Of a stretch of DNA of 64,000 nt, positions 1 to 10,306 are shown in pieces. Position 1 is the stretch's first letter. Each line of letters begins with the position of its first letter. Below the pieces are notes generated by a model, which was given only the letters and a program-made list of their open reading frames with translations, searched no databases and was not told the DNA's origin. Both the position numbers and the translations under genes were made by a program. This DNA comes from Metopolophium dirhodum. Its lineage: Eukaryota > Arthropoda > Insecta > Hemiptera > Aphididae. The DNA lies in contig NC_083560.1 in assembly GCF_019925205.1 (NCBI RefSeq), positions 151,486,565-151,550,564 of the forward strand, in the 5' to 3' direction.

Positions 1-764
1 AGGAATTATGACAAAAAAATGTTGATAATTAATTAAAAATCGTTTTGTAAAGTATACAAAGGCGGTTCTTCCAAGCCAATTGATATACAGCTGTCAACCT
101 GATATTTCTAAAAACGCAGACGTCTGTTCTACTGAAACCATATAAGAAAAACCTACATTCATGGAGGTTTTAAGTCGTTTCGTCAAATAATCGAAAAATA
201 TAAAAACTATTCAAAAATTTAGTTTTCTTCTTTTCGCCCTCGTAAACTGGCAACACCACAATGTCAGAACGCTATATCTGATATTGTAAAAAAGCTGAAC
301 AAATTATCTTTTTCTGAGTGCAAACAGCAGAACTCTAACTAAAATAGCTTAAACGATATTAGCGGTTCAATACCAATGTTTTAGGAATTATGACAACAAA
401 ATGTTGATAATTAATGAAAAATCGTTTTGTGAAGTATACAAAGGCGGTTCTTCCAAGCCAATTGATATACAGCTGTCAACCTGATATTTCTAAAAACGCA
501 GACGTCTGTTCTACTGAAACCATATAAGAAAAACCTACATTCATGGAGGTTTTAAGTCGTTTCGTCAAATAATCGAAAAATATAAAAACTATTCAAAAAT
601 TTAGTTTTCTTCTTTTCGCCCTCGTAAACTGGCAACACCACAATGTCAGAACGCTATATCTGATATTGTAAAAAAGCTGAACAAATTATCTTTTTCTGAG
701 TGCAAACAGCAGAACTCTAACTAAAATAGCTTAAACGATATTAGCGGTTCAATACCAATGTTTT
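1..764 (+). repeat. Two adjacent near-identical monomers
   Basis: Both monomers share 'gtcaaataatcg', the 'ttttcttcttttc' pyrimidine run and 'aatgtcagaac'. They differ at a handful of positions near the start ('acaaaaaaatg' versus 'acaacaaaatg', 'aattaatta' versus 'aattaatga', 'gtaaag' versus 'gtgaag'). The first monomer begins exactly at the window edge, so the array very probably continues to the left. Confidence 0.85.
383..764 (+). repeat. Exemplar 382-bp satellite monomer
   Basis: One full monomer, given as a reference unit; the phase is arbitrary. Hand count gives 123 G+C in 382 bp (about 32%). Landmarks in order: the 'aggaattatgaca' start, a 'ttgataatt' AT-rich segment, 'gaagtatacaaagg', 'ccaattgatatacagctg', a 10-bp palindrome 'cagacgtctg', 'accatataagaa', 'catggaggttttaagtcg', an A-tract/T-tract segment, 'ctcgtaaactggcaacacc', 'cgctatatctgatattg', 'gagtgcaaacagcagaac', and 'agcggttcaataccaatg'. 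All frames are closed by stops within a short distance. The length is close to two nucleosome repeats, a common satellite size, but nothing here proves nucleosome phasing. Confidence 0.95.
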
Positions 765-880
765 AGGAATTATGACAACAAAATGTTGATAATTAATGAA
801 AAATCGTTTTGTGAAGTATACAAAGGCGGTTCTTCCAAGCCAATTGATATACAGCTGTCAACCTGATATTTCTAAAAACG

Positions 881-890
881 CAGACGTCTG
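881..890. repeat. 10-bp perfect palindrome (representative)
   Basis: 'cagacgtctg' is its own reverse complement and occurs in most monomers at the same position. It is broken in a few, for example 'cagacgtttg' near 57,037 and 61,222. A second short palindrome, 'cagctg', lies about 25 bp upstream. Whether any protein binds these is unknown. Confidence 0.8.
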
Positions 891-948
891 TTCTACTGAA
901 ACCATACAAGAATAACCTACATTCATGGAGGTTTTAAGTCGTTTCGTC

Positions 949-998
949 AAAAAATCGAAAAATATAAAAACTATTCAAAAATTTAGTTTTTTTCTTTT
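949..998 (+). other. Phased A-/T-tract segment, probable curved DNA (representative)
   Basis: A-tracts start at 949 (A6), 958 (A5), 966 (A5) and 977 (A5), then T7 at 987 and T4 at 995. The spacings of 9, 8, 11 and 10 bp are near one helical turn. Phased A-tracts are known to bend DNA, and bent DNA is common in satellites. The segment is present in every monomer, though 'gtcaaataatcg' and 'gtcaaattatcg' forms lose the first tract. It also contains 'tataaaaa', a TATA-like string with no other promoter evidence. Confidence 0.7.
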
Positions 999-1146
999 CA
1001 CCCTCGTAAACTGGCAACACCACAACGTCAGAACGCTATGTCTGATATTGTAAAAAAGCTGAACAAATTAACTTTCTCTGAGTGCAAACAGCAGAACTCT
1101 ACCTAAAATAGCTTAAAAGATATTAGCGGTTCAATACCAATGTTTT

Positions 1147-3438
1147 AGGAATTATGACAAAAAAATGTTGATAATTAATTAAAAATCGTTTTGTGAAGTA
1201 TACAAAGGCGGTTCTTCCAAGCCAATTGATATACAGCTGTCAACCTGATATTTCTAAAAACGCAGACGTCTGTTCTACTGAAACCATATAAGAATAACCT
1301 ACGATCATGGAGGTTTTAAGTCGTTTCGTCAAAAAATCGAAAAATATAAAAACTATTCAAAAATTTAGTTTTTTTCTTTTCACCCTCGTAAACTGGCAAC
1401 ACCACAACGTCAGAACGCTATATCTGATATTGTAAAAAAGCTGAACAAATTATCTTTTTCTGAGTGCAAACAGCAGAACTCTACCTAAAATAGCTTAACA
1501 GCTATTAGCGGTTCAATACCAATATTTTAGGAATTATGACAAAAAAATGTTGATAATTAATTAAAAATCGTTTTGTGAAGTATACAAAGGCGGTTCTTCC
1601 AAGCCAATTGATATACAGCTGTCAACCTGATATTTTTAAAAACGCAGACGTCTGTTCTACTGAAACCATATAAGAATAACCTACATTCATGGAGGTTTTA
1701 AGTCGTTTCGTCAAAAAATCGAAAAATATAAAAACTATTCAAAAATTTAGTTTTTTTCTTTTCACCCTCGTAAACTGGCAACACCACAACGTCAGAACGC
1801 TATATCTGATATTGTAAAAAAGCTGAACAAATTATCTTTTTCTGAGTGCAAACAGCAGAACTCTAACTAATATAGCTTAAACGATATTAGCGGTTCAATA
1901 CCAATGTTTTAGGAATTATGACAACAAAATGTTGATAATTAATGAAAAATCGTTTTGTGAAGTATACAAAGGCTGTTCTTCCAAGCCAATTGATATACAG
2001 CTGTCAACCTGATATTTCTAAAAACGCAGACGTCTGTTCTACTGAAACCATATAAGAATAACCTACATTCATGGAGGTTTTAAGTCGTTTCGTCAAAAAA
2101 TCGAAAAATATAAAAACTATTCAAAAATTTAGTTTTTTTCTTTTCGCCCTCGTAAGCTGGCAACACCACAACGTCAGAACGCTATATCTGATATTGTAAA
2201 AAAGCTGAACAAATTATCTTTTTCTGAGTGCAAACAGCAGAACTCTAACTAAAATAGCTTAAACGATATTAGCGGTTCAATACCAATGTTTTAGGAATTA
2301 TGACAACAAAATGTTGATAATTAATGAAAAATCGTTTTGTGAAGTATACAAAGGCGGTTCTTCCAAGCCAATTGATATACAGCTGTCAACCTGATATTTT
2401 TAAAAACGCAGACGTCTGTTCTACTGAAACCATATAAGAATAACCTACATTCATGGAGGTTTTAAGTCGTTTCGTCAAAAAATCGAAAAATATAAAAACT
2501 ATTCAAAAATTTAGTTTTTTTCTTTTCACCCTCGTAAACTGGCAACACCACAACGTCAGAACGCTATATCTGATATTGTAAAAAAGCTGAACAAATTATC
2601 TTTTTCTGAGTGCAAACAGCAGAACTCTAACTAATATAGCTTAAACGATATTAGCGGTTCAATACCAATGTTTTAGGAATTATGACAACAAAATGTTGAT
2701 AATTAATGAAAAATCGTTTTGTGAAGTATACAAAGGCTGTTCTTCCAAGCCAATTGATATACAGCTGTCAACCTGATATTTCTAAAAACGCAGACGTCTG
2801 TTCTACTGAAACCATATAAGAATAACCTACATTCATGGAGGTTTTAAGTCGTTTCGTCAAAAAATCGAAAAATATAAAAACTATTCAAAAATTTAGTTTT
2901 TTTCTTTTCGCCCTCGTAAGCTGGCAACACCACAACGTCAGAACGCTATATCTGATATTGTAAAAAAGCTGAACAAATTATCTTTTTCTGAGTGCAAACA
3001 GCAGAACTCTAACTAAAATAGCTTAAACGATATTAGCGGTTCAATACCAATGTTTTAGGAATTATGACAACAAAATGTTGATAATTAATGAAAAATCGTT
3101 TTGTGAAGTATACAAAGGCGGTTCATCCAAGCCAATTGATATACAGCTGTCAACCTGATATTTCTAAAAACGCAGACGTCTGTTCTACTGAAACCATATA
3201 AGAATAACCTACGATCATGGAGGTTTTAAGTCGTTTCGTCAAAAAATCGAAAAATATAAAAACTATTCAAAAATTTAGTTTTTTTCTTTTCACCCTCGTA
3301 AACTGGCAACACCACAACGTCAGAACGCTATATCTGATATTGTAAAAAAGCTGAACAAATTATCTTTTTCTGAGTGCAAACAGCAGAACTCTAACTAAAA
3401 TAGCTTAAACGATATTAGCGGTTCAATACCAATGTTTT
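1147..3438 (+). repeat. HOR segment, first copy (6 monomers)
   Basis: Six monomers starting at 1147, 1529, 1911, 2293, 2675 and 3057. Diagnostic variants are 'ttaacagctattagcgg' near 1,495, 'aactaatatagc' near 1,865 and 2,630, 'aaaggctgttc' near 1,970 and 2,735, and 'ggttcatcc' near 3,120. The same order returns at 7,253-9,544 (offset 6,106 bp), at about 10,307-12,600, and from 1529 onward at 27,885 (offset 26,356 bp). Inside it, monomers alternate with a two-monomer period (1529/2293 alike, 1911/2675 alike), which points to an embedded dimer. Confidence 0.85.
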
Positions 3439-6400
3439 TCGAGTTATGACAACAAAATGTTGATAATTAATGAAAAATCGTTTTGTGAAGTATACAAAGG
3501 CGGTTCTTCCAAGCCAATTGATATACAGCTGTCAACCTGATATTTCTAAAAACGCAGACGTCTGTTCTACTGAAACCATATAAGAATAACCTACGATCAT
3601 GGAGGTTTTAAGTCGTTTCGTCAAAAAATCGAAAAATATAAAAAATTCAAAAATTTAGTTTTTTTCTTTTCACCCTCGTAAACTGGCAACACCACAACGT
3701 CAGAACGCTATATCTGATATTGTAAAAAAGCTGAACAAATTAACTTTCTCTGAGTGCAAACAGCAGAACTCTACCTAAAATAGCTTAAAAGATATTAGCG
3801 GTTCAATACCAATGTTTTAGGAATTATGACAAAAAAATGTTGATAATTAATGAAAAATCGTTTTGTGAAGTATACAAAGGCGGTTCTTCCAAGCCAATTG
3901 ATATACAGCTGTCAACCTGATATTTCTAAAAACGCAGACGTCTGTTCTACTGAAACCATATAAGAATAACCTACGATCATGGAGGTTTTAAGTCGTTTCG
4001 TCAAAAAATCGAAAAATATAAAAAATTCAAAAATTTAGTTTTTTTCTTTTCACCCTCGTAAACTGGCAACACCACAACGTCAGAACGCTATATCTGATAT
4101 TGTAAAAAAGCTGAACAAATTAACTTTCTCTGAGTGCAAACAGCAGAACTCTACCTAAAATAGCTTAAAAGATATTAGCGGTTCAATACCAATGTTTTAG
4201 GAATTATGACAACAAAATGTTGATAATTGATGAAAAATCGTTTTCTGAAGTATACAAAGGCGGTTCTTCCAAGCCAATTGATATACAGCTGTCAACCTGA
4301 TATTTCTAAAAACGCAGACGTCTGATCTTCTGCAACCATATAAGAATAACCTACATTCATGGAGGTTATAAGTCGTTTCGTCAAAAAATCGAAAAATATA
4401 AAAAATATTCAAAAATTTAGTTTTTTTCTTTTCGCCCTCGTAAGCTGGCAACACCACAACGTCAGAACGCTATATCTGATATTGTAAAAAATCTGAACAA
4501 ATTATCTTTCTCTGAGTGCAAACAGCAGAACTCTACCTAAAATAGCTTAAAAGATATTAGCGCTTCAATACCAATGTTTTAGGAATTATGACAAAAAAAT
4601 GTTGATGATTAATTAAAAATCGTTTTGTGAAGTATACAAAGGCGGTTCTTCCAAGCCAATTGATATACAGCGGTCAACCCAATATTTCCAAATTTAAAGA
4701 CGTCTGTTCTACTGAAACCATATAAGAATCACCTACATTCATGGAGGTTTTAAGTCGTTTCGTCAAATAATCGAAAAATATAAAAACTATTCAAAAATTT
4801 AGTTTTTTTCTTTTCGCCCTCGTAAACTGGCAACACCACAATGTCAGAACGCTATATCTGATATTGTAAAAAAGCTGAACAAATTATCTTTTTCTGAGTG
4901 CAAACAGCAGAACTCTAACTAAAATAGCTTAAACGATATTAGCGGTTCAATACCAATGTTTTTCGAGTTATGACAACAAAATGTTGATAATTAATGAAAA
5001 ATCGTTTTGTGAAGTATACAAAGGCGGTTCTTCCAAGCCAATTGATATACAGCTGTCAACCTGATATTTCTAAAAACGCAGACGTCTGTTCTACTGAAAC
5101 CATATAAGAATAACCTACATTCATGGAGGTTTTAAGTCGTTTCGTCAAATTATCGAAAAATATAAAAACTATTCAAAAATTTAGTTTTTTTCTTTTCGCC
5201 CTCGTAAACTGGCAACACCACAATGTCAGAACGCTATATCTGATATTGTAAAAAAGCTGAACAAATTATCTTTTTCTGAGTGCAAACAGCAGAACTCTAA
5301 CTAAAATAGCTTAAACGATATTAGCGGTTCAATACCAATGTTTTTCGAGTTATGACAACAAAATGTTGATAATTAATGAAAAATCGTTTTGTGAAGTATA
5401 CAAAGGCGGTTCTTCCAAGCCAATTGATATACAGCTGTCAACCTGATATTTCTAAAAACGCAGACGTCTGTTCTACTGAAACCATATAAGAATAACCTAC
5501 GATCATGGAGGTTTTAAGTCGTTTCGTCAAAAAATCGAAAAATATAAAAAATTCAAAAATTTAGTTTTTTTCTTTTCACCCTCGTAAACTGGCAACACCA
5601 CAACGTCAGAACGCTATATCTGATATTGTAAAAAAGCTGAACAAATTAACTTTCTCTGAGTGCAAACAGCAGAACTCTACCTAAAATAGCTTAAAAGATA
5701 TTAGCGGTTCAATACCAATGTTTTAGGAATTATGACAACAAAATGTTGATAATTGATGAAAAATCGTTTTCTGAAGTATACAAAGGCGGTTCTTCCAAGC
5801 CAATTGATATACAGCTGTCAACCTGATATTTCTAAAAACGCAGACGTCTGATCTTCTGCAACCATATAAGAATAACCTACATTCATGGAGGTTATAAGTC
5901 GTTTCGTCAAAAAATCGAAAAATATAAAAAATATTCAAAAATTTAGTTTTTTTCTTTTCGCCCTCGTAAGCTGGCAACACCACAACGTCAGAACGCTATA
6001 TCTGATATTGTAAAAAATCTGAACAAATTATCTTTCTCTGAGTGCAAACAGCAGAACTCTACCTAAAATAGCTTAAAAGATATTAGCGCTTCAATACCAA
6101 TGTTTTAGGAATTATGACAAAAAAATGTTGATGATTAATTAAAAATCGTTTTGTGAAGTATACAAAGGCGGTTCTTCCAAGCCAATTGATATACAGCGGT
6201 CAACCCAATATTTCCAAATTTAAAGACGTCTGTTCTACTGAAACCATATAAGAATCACCTACATTCATGGAGGTTTTAAGTCGTTTCGTCAAATAATCGA
6301 AAAATATAAAAACTATTCAAAAATTTAGTTTTTTTCTTTTCGCCCTCGTAAACTGGCAACACCACAATGTCAGAACGCTATATCTGATATTGTAAAAAAG

Positions 6401-6870
6401 CTGAACAAATTATCTTTTTCTGAGTGCAAACAGCAGAACTCTAACTAAAATAGCTTAAACGATATTAGCGGTTCAATACCAATGTTTTTCGAGTTATGAC
6501 AACAAAATGTTGATAATTAATGAAAAATCGTTTTGTGAAGTATACAAAGGCGGTTCTTCCAAGCCAATTGATATACAGCTGTCAACCTGATATTTCTAAA
6601 AACGCAGACGTCTGTTCTACTGAAACCATATAAGAATAACCTACATTCATGGAGGTTTTAAGTCGTTTCGTCAAATTATCGAAAAATATAAAAACTATTC
6701 AAAAATTTAGTTTTTTTCTTTTCGCCCTCGTAAACTGGCAACACCACAATGTCAGAACGCTATATCTGATATTGTAAAAAAGCTGAACAAATTATCTTTT
6801 TCTGAGTGCAAACAGCAGAACTCTAACTAAAATAGCTTAAACGATATTAGCGGTTCAATACCAATGTTTT
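3439..6870 (+). repeat. Block with a 4-monomer tandem duplication
   Basis: Monomer types run: 2-bp-deleted, 2-bp-deleted, 'gatcttctgcaacc' type (4199), divergent-patch type (about 4,581), 'tcaaattatcg' type; then deleted, 'gatcttctgcaacc' (5,725), patch, 'tcaaattatcg'. The second set lies 1,526 bp after the first, four monomers with one 380-bp form. The near identity of the sets indicates a recent duplication, probably by unequal exchange. Confidence 0.8.
4671..4699 (+). repeat. Divergent patch in a monomer (representative of nine)
   Basis: Nine substitutions lie within 26 bp (4,672-4,697) compared with the common monomer: 'cggtcaacccaatatttcc' then 'aaatttaaagacg', against 'ctgtcaacctgatatttct' then 'aaaaacgcagacg'. 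A linked change, 'gaatcacc' for 'gaataacc', follows about 30 bp later. The rest of the monomer is ordinary. The same patch occurs at about 6,197, 13,456, 14,602, 17,277, 19,187, 22,244, 22,627 and 25,683. A short conversion tract from another subfamily is my inference. Confidence 0.85.
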
Positions 6871-7252
6871 TCGAGTTATGACAACAAAATGTTGATAATT
6901 AATGAAAAATCGTTTTGTGAAGTATACAAAGGCGGTTCTTCCAAGCCAATTGATATACAGCTGTCAACCTGATATTTCTAAAAACGCAGACGTCTGTTCT
7001 ACTGAAACCATACAAGAATAACCTACATTCATGGAGGTTTTAAGTCGTTTCGTCAAAAAATCGAAAAATATAAAAACTATTCAAAAATTTAGTTTTTTTC
7101 TTTTCACCCTCGTAAACTGGCAACACCACAACGTCAGAACGCTATGTCTGATATTGTAAAAAAGCTGAACAAATTAACTTTCTCTGAGTGCAAACAGCAG
7201 AACTCTACCTAAAATAGCTTAAAAGATATTAGCGGTTCAATACCAATGTTTT

Positions 7253-10200
7253 AGGAATTATGACAAAAAAATGTTGATAATTAATTAAAAATCGTTTTGT
7301 GAAGTATACAAAGGCGGTTCTTCCAAGCCAATTGATATACAGCTGTCAACCTGATATTTCTAAAAACGCAGACGTCTGTTCTACTGAAACCATATAAGAA
7401 TAACCTACGATCATGGAGGTTTTAAGTCGTTTCGTCAAAAAATCGAAAAATATAAAAACTATTCAAAAATTTAGTTTTTTTCTTTTCACCCTCGTAAACT
7501 GGCAACACCACAACGTCAGAACGCTATATCTGATATTGTAAAAAAGCTGAACAAATTATCTTTTTCTGAGTGCAAACAGCAGAACTCTACCTAAAATAGC
7601 TTAACAGCTATTAGCGGTTCAATACCAATATTTTAGGAATTATGACAAAAAAATGTTGATAATTAATTAAAAATCGTTTTGTGAAGTATACAAAGGCGGT
7701 TCTTCCAAGCCAATTGATATACAGCTGTCAACCTGATATTTTTAAAAACGCAGACGTCTGTTCTACTGAAACCATATAAGAATAACCTACATTCATGGAG
7801 GTTTTAAGTCGTTTCGTCAAAAAATCGAAAAATATAAAAACTATTCAAAAATTTAGTTTTTTTCTTTTCACCCTCGTAAACTGGCAACACCACAACGTCA
7901 GAACGCTATATCTGATATTGTAAAAAAGCTGAACAAATTATCTTTTTCTGAGTGCAAACAGCAGAACTCTAACTAATATAGCTTAAACGATATTAGCGGT
8001 TCAATACCAATGTTTTAGGAATTATGACAACAAAATGTTGATAATTAATGAAAAATCGTTTTGTGAAGTATACAAAGGCTGTTCTTCCAAGCCAATTGAT
8101 ATACAGCTGTCAACCTGATATTTCTAAAAACGCAGACGTCTGTTCTACTGAAACCATATAAGAATAACCTACATTCATGGAGGTTTTAAGTCGTTTCGTC
8201 AAAAAATCGAAAAATATAAAAACTATTCAAAAATTTAGTTTTTTTCTTTTCGCCCTCGTAAGCTGGCAACACCACAACGTCAGAACGCTATATCTGATAT
8301 TGTAAAAAAGCTGAACAAATTATCTTTTTCTGAGTGCAAACAGCAGAACTCTAACTAAAATAGCTTAAACGATATTAGCGGTTCAATACCAATGTTTTAG
8401 GAATTATGACAACAAAATGTTGATAATTAATGAAAAATCGTTTTGTGAAGTATACAAAGGCGGTTCTTCCAAGCCAATTGATATACAGCTGTCAACCTGA
8501 TATTTTTAAAAACGCAGACGTCTGTTCTACTGAAACCATATAAGAATAACCTACATTCATGGAGGTTTTAAGTCGTTTCGTCAAAAAATCGAAAAATATA
8601 AAAACTATTCAAAAATTTAGTTTTTTTCTTTTCACCCTCGTAAACTGGCAACACCACAACGTCAGAACGCTATATCTGATATTGTAAAAAAGCTGAACAA
8701 ATTATCTTTTTCTGAGTGCAAACAGCAGAACTCTAACTAATATAGCTTAAACGATATTAGCGGTTCAATACCAATGTTTTAGGAATTATGACAACAAAAT
8801 GTTGATAATTAATGAAAAATCGTTTTGTGAAGTATACAAAGGCTGTTCTTCCAAGCCAATTGATATACAGCTGTCAACCTGATATTTCTAAAAACGCAGA
8901 CGTCTGTTCTACTGAAACCATATAAGAATAACCTACATTCATGGAGGTTTTAAGTCGTTTCGTCAAAAAATCGAAAAATATAAAAACTATTCAAAAATTT
9001 AGTTTTTTTCTTTTCGCCCTCGTAAGCTGGCAACACCACAACGTCAGAACGCTATATCTGATATTGTAAAAAAGCTGAACAAATTATCTTTTTCTGAGTG
9101 CAAACAGCAGAACTCTAACTAAAATAGCTTAAACGATATTAGCGGTTCAATACCAATGTTTTAGGAATTATGACAACAAAATGTTGATAATTAATGAAAA
9201 ATCGTTTTGTGAAGTATACAAAGGCGGTTCATCCAAGCCAATTGATATACAGCTGTCAACCTGATATTTCTAAAAACGCAGACGTCTGTTCTACTGAAAC
9301 CATATAAGAATAACCTACGATCATGGAGGTTTTAAGTCGTTTCGTCAAAAAAATCGAAAAATATAAAAAATTCAAAAATTTAGTTTTTTTCTTTTCACCC
9401 TCGTAAACTGGCAACACCACAACGTCAGAACGCTATATCTGATATTGTAAAAAAGCTGAACAAATTAACTTTCTCTGAGTGCAAACAGCAGAACTCTACC
9501 TAAAATAGCTTAAAAGATATTAGCGGTTCAATACCAATGTTTTAGGAATTATGACAAAAAAAATGTTGATAATTAATGAAAAATCGTTTTGTGAAGTATA
9601 CAAAGGCGGTTCTTCCAAGCCAATTGATATACAGCTGTCAACCTGATATTTCTAAAAACGCAGACGTCTGTTCTACTGAAACCATATAAGAATAACCTAC
9701 GATCATGGAGGTTTTAAGTCGTTTCGTCAAAAAATCGAAAAATATAAAAAATTCAAAAATTTAGTTTTTTTCTTTTAACCCTCGTAAACTGGCAACACCA
9801 CAACGTCAGAACGCTATATCTGATATTGTAAAAAAGCTGAACAAATTAACTTTCTCTGAGTGCAAACAGCAGAACTCTACCTAAAATAGCTTAAAAGATA
9901 TTAGCGGTTCAATACCAATGTTTTAGGAATTATGACAACAAAATGTTGATAATTGATGAAAAATCGTTTTCTGAAGTATACAAAGGCGGTTCTTCCAAGC
10001 TAATTGATATACAGCTGTCAACCTGATATTTCTAAAAACGCAGACGTCTGATCTTCTGCAACCATATAAGAATAACCTACATTCATGGAGGTTATAAGTC
10101 GTTTCGTCAAAAAATCGAAAAATATAAAAAATATTCAAAAATTTAGTTTTTTTCTTTTCACCCTCGTAAACTGGCAACACCACAACGTCAGAACGCTATG

Positions 10201-10306
10201 TCTGATATTGTAAAAAAGCTGAACAAATTAACTTTCTCTGAGTGCAAACAGCAGAACTCTACCTAAAATAGCTTAAAAGATATTAGCGGTTCAATACCAA
10301 TGTTTT
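7253..10306 (+). repeat. 8-monomer HOR unit, copy 1 (3,054 bp)
   Basis: Eight monomers starting near 7253, 7635, 8017, 8399, 8781, 9163, 9543 and 9925. The period is fixed by the rare 'gaacgctatg' variant at 7,137 and 10,191, 3,054 bp apart. The expected length is 3,056 bp minus two 2-bp deletions (near 9,365 and 9,750) plus two +1 A insertions (near 9,348 and 9,555), which gives 3,054 exactly. It ends in the 'gatcttctgcaacc' monomer. Confidence 0.85.

Noticed and set aside
379..387. Telomere-like TTAGG in 'ttttaggaatt'.
   Set aside because: One copy per monomer and never in tandem, so it is not telomeric repeat.
941..970. CENP-B-box-like motif around 'gtttcgtcaaaaaatcg'.
   Set aside because: It has TTCG followed by A at a fitting distance but lacks the essential CGGG core, so the match is no better than chance.
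963..970. TATA-like 'tataaaaa' in each monomer as a promoter for satellite transcripts.
   Set aside because: An AT-rich string in a 68% A+T repeat is expected by chance, and there is no initiator, downstream gene or other support.
4197..4457. Minus-strand open frames of 76-86 aa beginning MVLPAYEGEKKK, seen about eight times (for example 4,197, 5,723, 9,923, 12,982, 30,583).
   Set aside because: They are the same stretch of satellite read in one frame. They are long only in monomers that carry the 'gatcttctgcaacc' variant and certain indels; most monomers have stops there. No codon bias, domain or conserved frame.
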